Source: a virus
DNA: 58,218 nt
Virus record (IMG/VR): IMGVR_UViG_3300025138_000046
Span: 1 to 58,218 of that record
Direction: 5' to 3' (one strand)
Shown: positions 53,594-58,218 of the stretch, piece by piece
Layout of the letters: every line of letters begins with the position of its first letter
Numbering within the stretch: position 1 is the stretch's first letter
Made by a program: the position numbers and the translations under genes
Notes under the pieces: model-generated
Databases searched by the model: none
The model's input: only the letters and a program-made list of their open reading frames with translations
What the model was told of the DNA's origin: nothing

Positions 53594-54651
53594 ACTACCT
53601 CTAAGTTCTGCGCTTCAGTATAAAGCTTTCTTAATTCAATTTTTAAATGATCTTTGTCTAAGTCAGTGTCGACTGCTTCAACATAAGAGTCTAACAATTC
53701 GGTTGTATCCTCAAGAGATACTTTATTGTCTTCGACGCTTTCTCCTAAATACTCTTCAAAGCTTTCTGCTATCTTAAGTTCGTAGGTTTCTATGCTTTGC
53801 AGTTTGTCAACAAATTTATCAAACATATACAAGTCAGTTTTATTTAATACAATTAGTTTTATAAATTTGTGTTCGCATTCGCTAAAGTCAAAGTTATTAT
53901 AATCATTTTTTGTATCATCATATATAATCTTTTTAAATATAGTAATAGGATTACGCACTGGAGTAACTTCCCTAGTATCGGTATCTAGTATGTGGAAGTA
54001 TTTAGGATCATCAACATCAGCCCATGTAAATTCGAATTGACCTCCAAGATAGTCGACGTTCTCTCGACTTGATTTAGTATGAAAATGACCGGACAATACT
54101 CTTTCGAATCTCGAGAAAATATCTGCGTTCATACCATGCGGATTTGTAATGCCGGCCATCATCTCAAAACCTGCTAGTTCTAAGTGAGCACCTAATATAG
54201 GAGCCTTGCAATTTAAAGCAAAATCTACATATTCCTGATAGTTGCTATTATTGATCCATGGTATAACTGCAACACTTAGACCGTCGTAGTCTAAGACTGT
54301 TGGCTTCATTATAATATTAACGTTGGATGTGAAATAACCGAGAAGCTCTTTAAGTGAACATAATTCGTTCGTATTCTTGAAATATACGTCGTGGTTCCCA
54401 GGAATAATGTCCATTGTGATGCCCATATCACGCATAGGCTCAAGAAAATGCTTGCGGTTCGCGTGGAGAGCTTTAAAGTTAACGAACTTTCTATGCTCAT
54501 AGTAATCTCCTAGATGCAAAATAGTATTTATATCGTTTTCTTTGAGATATGGAAAAAATATTTCTTCGTAAAATCTAGCTTGATAATTTAAAAATATATC
54601 AGAAGAATTCCTTACGCCACAATGTGTATCATTCAATATTGCTACTTTCAT
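53590..54651 (-). CDS. 47: Recombination nuclease subunit (T4 gp47, Mre11/SbcD-like)
   Basis: A 353-residue calcineurin-like phosphoesterase. Metal-binding motifs: ILNDTHCG (Asp8, His10), HLGDYYEHR (~46-54), PGNHD (~89-93), GAHLE (His) and SGHFHTKSSR (~172-181). Mre11-type nuclease acting with gp46 in recombination and host DNA degradation. Close to T4 gp47 (339). Confidence 0.94.
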   Translation of the reverse strand: MKVAILNDTHCGVRNSSDIFLNYQARFYEEIFFPYLKENDINTILHLGDYYEHRKFVNFKALHANRKHFLEPMRDMGITMDIIPGNHDVYFKNTNELCSLKELLGYFTSNVNIIMKPTVLDYDGLSVAVIPWINNSNYQEYVDFALNCKAPILGAHLELAGFEMMAGITNPHGMNADIFSRFERVLSGHFHTKSSRENVDYLGGQFEFTWADVDDPKYFHILDTDTREVTPVRNPITIFKKIIYDDTKNDYNNFDFSECEHKFIKLIVLNKTDLYMFDKFVDKLQSIETYELKIAESFEEYLGESVEDNKVSLEDTTELLDSYVEAVDTDLDKDHLKIELRKLYTEAQNLEVV

Positions 54652-54653
54652 AA

Positions 54654-55229
54654 TTATACCATAAATAATTCTAGTTTTTCTTTTTCTTTTTCGATCTTAG
54701 CAAACTCTTTGATTTTATCATCCTTAGTTCTAATTTGATCGATGCGTTGTCTGAGTGTATCTACATACTGCATAGTTTGTTGTGCGCCAGCATCATCCAT
54801 ACCCATAGCAGCAAAATCTTCAATACCCATTTTCTCAATGAATTTAAATTTAATGTCTTGTTGCTTTTTCTCTTTTGTTATTCTTCTAATAAAGGCGAAG
54901 TAACATATTTGAGTAAAGTAAGAGAATGCATTAGGATTGCCTGTTCTTGTGGCAGTCTCAATCTTATAGTTGTTGATTGCTCTTAAACAATTTTCAACAC
55001 CATCCATCACCATCTCTTCACGATAAGTGTACCGAACAAAGTTCGGTCTGTGAGACAGGCCTTCAGATATTTTCATGAAACATGTAGCAATATAATCGGT
55101 TACTTTAGGAACGACTCTATCAGCTTCTTTTGCTTCGTGAACACTTTTAACATACTCTACCACTGAATTAGAAAAATCTCTATTGTTCACGTAATGTGGT
55201 TTAGCTTTAGGTTTAATTTTGTTTGTCAT
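54654..55229 (-). CDS. 55: Late transcription sigma factor (T4 gp55)
   Basis: A 190-residue sigma-70-like factor with region 2 recognition: YTYREEMVMDGVENCLRAINNY...AFSYFTQICYFAFIRRITKEKKQ. It directs polymerase to TATAAATA. The C-terminal ELFMV tail resembles the hydrophobic clamp-binding end of T4 gp55. The start at 55229 has CGGGAGAAAT; the in-frame Met at 55283 lies inside the promoter region. First gene behind P15. Confidence 0.88.
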   Translation of the reverse strand: MTNKIKPKAKPHYVNNRDFSNSVVEYVKSVHEAKEADRVVPKVTDYIATCFMKISEGLSHRPNFVRYTYREEMVMDGVENCLRAINNYKIETATRTGNPNAFSYFTQICYFAFIRRITKEKKQQDIKFKFIEKMGIEDFAAMGMDDAGAQQTMQYVDTLRQRIDQIRTKDDKIKEFAKIEKEKEKLELFMV

Positions 55230-55251
55230 GTATTTCTCCCGATGATAGTAT

Positions 55252-55280
55252 ATTATAACACAGTTTACTAGAAAAGTAAA
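55252..55280 (-). promoter_or_regulatory. Early promoter P15
   Basis: Minus strand: TTTACT, 17 bp, extended TGT, TATAAT, driving gp55, gp47 and gp46. It is divergent from P16. Confidence 0.8.
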
Positions 55281-55324
55281 CAATTATTTTAATTAATTTA
55301 TTTTAGTTTTTTTGCATAAAAAGG

Positions 55325-55353
55325 TGTACAAATGATCAAAAGCGTGATATAAT
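55325..55353 (+). promoter_or_regulatory. Plus-strand early-type promoter P16
   Basis: Plus strand: TGTACA at 55325, exactly 17 bp, TATAAT at 55348 with extended TGA, and an AAAAAGG tract upstream of the -35. It has every feature of the minus-strand promoters but points into the 3' end of the 55398-55784 gene, so its transcript would be antisense to this gene and perhaps to iscU. No convincing plus-strand ORF follows. Confidence 0.7.
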
Positions 55354-55397
55354 ATAAGAGTCAACCGGTGAGGTGGAGGTATACTAAAGTAAGTAAT

Positions 55398-55784
55398 CTA
55401 GTGAATGGTTCTACTTTTCGCATTAAGGTCATATGAATCAATATCCAAATTGTCTAGTTCATCACCGATTAAATCATTATAGTCGGCGTCTTTTATCGTA
55501 TCTCTGATAATTTCCTCTTGTAAGGAATATTTAATGTAAGACTCCTTTGTCTCATTTACTACTTCTGTGTGGTTAATAACAAATCGCTTCATTATTTTAA
55601 ACACTTTCTTATCTGAAAACGGAAACCAATCAGTAAAAGCCCATGCTCCTGCAGGTGAAACATGCACGGCCGCAGGCCGTTCAACAATGTAAGCATGTTC
55701 TGTCGAGTTTTGAACATAACAAATGACGTCATCGCCATTAGTAAGTTTAAAGTGTCTTATGTCAACGTTTGTAATTGATTCCAT
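55398..55784 (-). CDS. Sm-like/conserved phage protein (128 aa)
   Basis: A 128-residue protein. The N-terminal part (RHFKLTNGDDVICYVQNSTEHAYIVERPAAVHV, then AFTDWFPFSDKKVFKIMK) is a short beta fold like the 90-aa protein at 40829-41101, with an acidic C-terminal extension (GDELDNLDIDSYDLN). These small proteins are widespread in marine T4-like phages, Sm-like by pattern; RNA binding is inference. No SD precedes the ATG; TATAAATATATAA lies directly before it. Plus-strand promoter P16 fires toward its 3' end. Confidence 0.62.
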   Translation of the reverse strand: MESITNVDIRHFKLTNGDDVICYVQNSTEHAYIVERPAAVHVSPAGAWAFTDWFPFSDKKVFKIMKRFVINHTEVVNETKESYIKYSLQEEIIRDTIKDADYNDLIGDELDNLDIDSYDLNAKSRTIH

Positions 55785-55818
55785 TTATATATTTATAGCC
55801 TTAGCTGGTTTAAAGTTT

Positions 55819-56223
55819 CTATTGTTTTGATTCATAATCTTGAATTGCTTGTTTAATAGAATCTTCTGCTAGAACAGAGCAATGTATTTTTATTGGTGGC
55901 AATTCTAGAGCATCTACTATTTGCTTGTTTTTTATTTCTTTAGCTTCTTCTAGGGTTTTACCCATAAGCATTTCAACTAGCTCGCTTGATGATGCAATGG
56001 CTGAACCACAACCATAAGTTTTAAACTTAACATCTTTAATAATATGCGTATTACCTTTTTGCTCACATTTTATTTGAAGCTTCATTACGTCCCCACACGC
56101 TGGAGCTCCAACCATTCCAGTACCTATATTTAATCCTTTTGGATCAAATCTTCCAACTTTAAATGCCTGAGGATTATTTAAAGTGTTCTCAAACTTATCT
56201 ACCACTTTTTTACTATATGCCAT
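55819..56223 (-). CDS. iscU: Iron-sulfur cluster scaffold protein (IscU)
   Basis: A 134-residue IscU. All key residues are present: Cys43 and Asp45 in GAPACGD, Cys72 in YGCGSAIASSS, Cys115 in IHCSVLAED, and the LPPIK chaperone-binding motif (108-112) recognised by HscA. The N-terminus MAYSKKVVDKFENTLNNPQ is like bacterial IscU with a short insertion. It assembles 2Fe-2S/4Fe-4S clusters with host IscS. No other isc gene is nearby; probably an auxiliary metabolic gene. No SD; TATAAATATATAA directly before ATG. Confidence 0.93.
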   Translation of the reverse strand: MAYSKKVVDKFENTLNNPQAFKVGRFDPKGLNIGTGMVGAPACGDVMKLQIKCEQKGNTHIIKDVKFKTYGCGSAIASSSELVEMLMGKTLEEAKEIKNKQIVDALELPPIKIHCSVLAEDSIKQAIQDYESKQ

Positions 56224-57732
56224 TTATATATTTATATCATGAACTTTGTAGTCAAATTTTTCTTTACTATAAATTCTAATCCGCTCTGCGGCGTGTTCTA
56301 ATGTGTAATTCTTTTTTGTTTTCCAATGCAAGTCGTCAGCAATATCATATACCTTAGTATCTATACCGTCTGCAGACTTTCTTAATCCTCGGCCGATACT
56401 TTGCAAAACCCGAATTTGCGACTTACTTGGTGAAGCAAAGACAATGTTATGTAAACGCTTAATATTAATACCTGTAGAAAAAGTGCCCATGCTAGCGACA
56501 ATAATCGCATCATCCTGCTTTTCTGTAATAGCTCGAATCTCTTCCCTCGTATCCACGTCGGTTTCACCTGAGACATAAAACAACCTCCTAGTATTTCTCG
56601 GCAATTTATTAAATTTTTCTTGTAACATATTATGTAATGGTTTGCCATGTTTCTCTACAAACTGAAATAATATTAAAGTATTCCCAGACTGGTCCATAGC
56701 CAGGTTAGATATAAAGTTATTCCTAGGGCCATACCTAACAATAAAATCAATTTCTTCTTGATATTTCATTTTTGATACTGCCCTGCAATGCTCTTCACTG
56801 TATTTTAATAATAAAACAAATATATCTAATTGCGATAATGATTTTTCTTCAATTAGCTTTTTAGTAGTAGTTACTTTATGAACCGGACCAAATAAACCCT
56901 CTAGTACTAGTTGGTGTGTTGCTGTACCATCTAAAGTTCCTGTGGTTCCTAAGCGGTATTGAGCATTCACACACTTTTCGAGAATAGCGGTTAATGATTT
57001 AGCTTTAAAGTTGTGAGCCTCATCTCCGATTACCATGCCGTAATCTTTAAACCAGCTACTTTGCAACTTGTAAATAGATTGCCATGTAGTGATTATAATT
57101 CTCTGTTTAATGTTGTACTTCTCTTTACCAGAGTATATTTTATGGCAGTTATCCGCTGCATTCCACGTATCTTTACTAGAATAGTCGTCAAAGTCCGAAT
57201 ACATTTGCTCAACGAGCGAAGTTGTAGGCACAATTAGTAGTGCATTGCCATCATACATGTCTAAATAGTATCTTACGGCTAAATAAATAATCAAACTCTT
57301 GCCAGATGCTGTAGGACTTAACAATAAAGAGCGCTTAAACGATAGCGCGTGCCAGAGCGCATCTAATTGGTAATCTCTAGGTGTTATATCATCTCTGTTA
57401 ACAGAAAGCGCGATTTCCTTTAAGAAGCTTTCTAAATCATGAAGCTCCTCAGTATCGGGCCTTCCAAACATAGAGTTATCTTCAACTATGAGCTCATATG
57501 ACCTGGCATCAGCAAATTCCTTTAAATACTTAAATAATCCACCGTATATTACTTTTTTCCTAAGATCGTATAGTCTTATTTTACCATCCCACATACGATT
57601 TTTATATGAAGGCATAAACTTATAGCCAGGAACATAAAAACAAAAGTGCTCTGATAACTCCATCTCTATTCCAGGTTCGGTTACCACACTCAAAAATACT
57701 TCGTTCTTTTTCTTAACGACTAATTTTTCCAT
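56224..57732 (-). CDS. uvsW: UvsW helicase (superfamily 2)
   Basis: A 502-residue SF2 helicase. RDYQLDALWHALSFKRSLLLSPTASGKS (~118-145) includes motif Q and I, IGDEAH (motif II DEAH, ~236-241), GTTGTLDG (motif III-like), VSGETDVDTREEI, FSTGINIKRLHNIVFASPSKS (motif V) and QSIGRGLRK (motif VI). It remodels recombination intermediates and resolves R-loops, switching T4 replication modes. T4 UvsW has 587 residues. Confidence 0.93.
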   Translation of the reverse strand: MEKLVVKKKNEVFLSVVTEPGIEMELSEHFCFYVPGYKFMPSYKNRMWDGKIRLYDLRKKVIYGGLFKYLKEFADARSYELIVEDNSMFGRPDTEELHDLESFLKEIALSVNRDDITPRDYQLDALWHALSFKRSLLLSPTASGKSLIIYLAVRYYLDMYDGNALLIVPTTSLVEQMYSDFDDYSSKDTWNAADNCHKIYSGKEKYNIKQRIIITTWQSIYKLQSSWFKDYGMVIGDEAHNFKAKSLTAILEKCVNAQYRLGTTGTLDGTATHQLVLEGLFGPVHKVTTTKKLIEEKSLSQLDIFVLLLKYSEEHCRAVSKMKYQEEIDFIVRYGPRNNFISNLAMDQSGNTLILFQFVEKHGKPLHNMLQEKFNKLPRNTRRLFYVSGETDVDTREEIRAITEKQDDAIIVASMGTFSTGINIKRLHNIVFASPSKSQIRVLQSIGRGLRKSADGIDTKVYDIADDLHWKTKKNYTLEHAAERIRIYSKEKFDYKVHDINI

Positions 57733-58178
57733 TACATTCCGCTAGTAAATTTATTCCATTCTATAATATTTTTAATTGTTTGATGTCTCCACTTAACGTT
57801 ATCTAGTATTTCTTTTAACGTATCAATCAATTCTTGTGTGTAATGCATTTTAGCTTGATGCTCTTGTATCAACGGATCTGCGTCATACCACTTATCCATA
57901 TCACCTTTTAAGACGGTTAGTCCATTGAGAGGGTCATAACCCCAACCTCTTTTATCCATTTCTTCTTGGCTCAACTTTCCGTTGTAATGCATAAATTTAT
58001 CTCGGAGCAAAACCTTAAACTCAAGGTCTAGCTTTTTAAATCTAAGTTTATTAACAGAGTATAGTTCTAAGTACTTCGAATGAAGCTTTGCTGAGTCTCT
58101 AGCAGATTGATCTAATTGAAGTTCATCAATAATAGAATCCTTTTTCCACATCTCAAGTATTGTTTCTAGGTTATTCAT
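57732..58178 (-). CDS. uvsY: UvsY recombination mediator
   Basis: A 148-residue UvsY homologue. MNNLETILEMWKKDSIIDEL, LHSKYLELYSVNKLRFKKLDLEF, HYNGKLSQEEMDKRGW and WRHQTIKNIIEWNKFTSG match the family, T4 UvsY being 137. It loads UvsX onto gp32-covered ssDNA. Adjacent to uvsW as in T4. Start overlaps with a short direct repeat upstream. Confidence 0.88.
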   Translation of the reverse strand: MNNLETILEMWKKDSIIDELQLDQSARDSAKLHSKYLELYSVNKLRFKKLDLEFKVLLRDKFMHYNGKLSQEEMDKRGWGYDPLNGLTVLKGDMDKWYDADPLIQEHQAKMHYTQELIDTLKEILDNVKWRHQTIKNIIEWNKFTSGM

Positions 58179-58183
58179 AATGT

Positions 58184-58218
58184 ATCCAGTAATGTATATT
58201 CTAATGTATATTCTAATG
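58184..58218. repeat. 12-bp tandem repeat upstream of uvsY
   Basis: The minus strand has two copies of ATTAGAATATAC followed by a degenerate ATTACTGGATAC and then ATTATG (start). It resembles the TATAATATACATTATG downstream of other promoters here. The window ends before any -35 could be seen. Confidence 0.5.

Noticed and set aside
1-58218. CRISPR arrays, insertion sequences, integrase or attachment sites
   Set aside because: No regular repeat-spacer pattern, transposase or integrase was seen; the only direct repeats are the promoter regions and the short 12-bp repeat at the right edge.

Overview
The window is a contiguous piece of a T4-like marine myovirus genome (Straboviridae/Kyanoviridae-type relatives). 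Evidence: recognisable homologues of T4 gp41, gp43, gp44, gp45, gp46, gp47, gp55, gp62, RegA, UvsX, UvsY, UvsW and RNase H, plus PhoH, Hsp20, GroES-like co-chaperonin, class I ribonucleotide reductase and ThyX. The DNA is strongly AT-rich, and every gene I accept lies on the minus strand, so transcription runs from high to low coordinates. The host must be Gram-negative (predicted spanin pair, lipoprotein, outer-membrane protein). The bS21, cytochrome c553-like and IscU genes suggest an aerobic marine proteobacterium; a Pelagibacter-like host is possible but is inference.

Layout, from right (promoter side) to left: UvsY, UvsW, IscU and an Sm-like protein (58.2-55.4 kb); late sigma factor gp55 with gp47/gp46 (55.2-51.9); a vWA/metallopeptidase plus AAA+ ATPase pair (51.8-48.4); sliding clamp gp45, clamp loader gp44/gp62 and RegA (48.1-44.6); Hsp20 (44.4-44.0); DNA polymerase gp43 (43.7-41.2); a nucleotide/primase/chaperone operon (41.1-37.9); a nucleotide-modification operon with a ThyA-family hydroxymethylase-like enzyme, dCMP deaminase, tRNA-Arg, a PLP enzyme, an SGNH-like protein and a possible amino acid:DNA transferase (37.8-32.5); bS21, UvsX, gp41, outer-membrane protein and ThyX (32.5-28.0); small genes (27.9-26.3); a long block of small and medium proteins, most with capsid-targeting-like N-termini (26.3-15.0); a lysis/lipase block (15.0-13.0); NrdA/NrdB with cytochrome c and glutaredoxin (13.0-8.0); RNase H, PhoH, MGME1-like exonuclease and small genes (7.9-2.0); and the start of a late tail-fibre-like operon (1.9-0 kb).

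Regulation is unusually legible. Fifteen minus-strand promoters and one plus-strand promoter share one architecture: a -35 of TGTACA (or TTTACT/TTTACA), exactly 17 bp, then TATAAT with an extended TGn. Late promoters (TATAAATA) precede the tail operon, Hsp20, the 92-aa gene after gp45 and the capsid-targeted block. Two of the late leaders carry the same hairpin with a compensatory base-pair change. Three intrinsic terminators lie next to promoters and divide transcription units.

The most interesting system is the 15.0-26.3 kb block: about 14 ORFs begin with variants of the T4 capsid-targeting sequence (MKTF/MKSF...LxE), implying a multi-enzyme cargo (nucleotidylyltransferase, ligase-like nucleotidyltransferase, P-loop kinase, basic proteins) packaged in the head, trimmed by the prohead protease and injected with the DNA. 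The second is the 32.5-37.5 kb operon, which looks like a base-hypermodification pathway whose ThyA-like enzyme carries the Asn-to-Asp change typical of dCMP hydroxymethylases.
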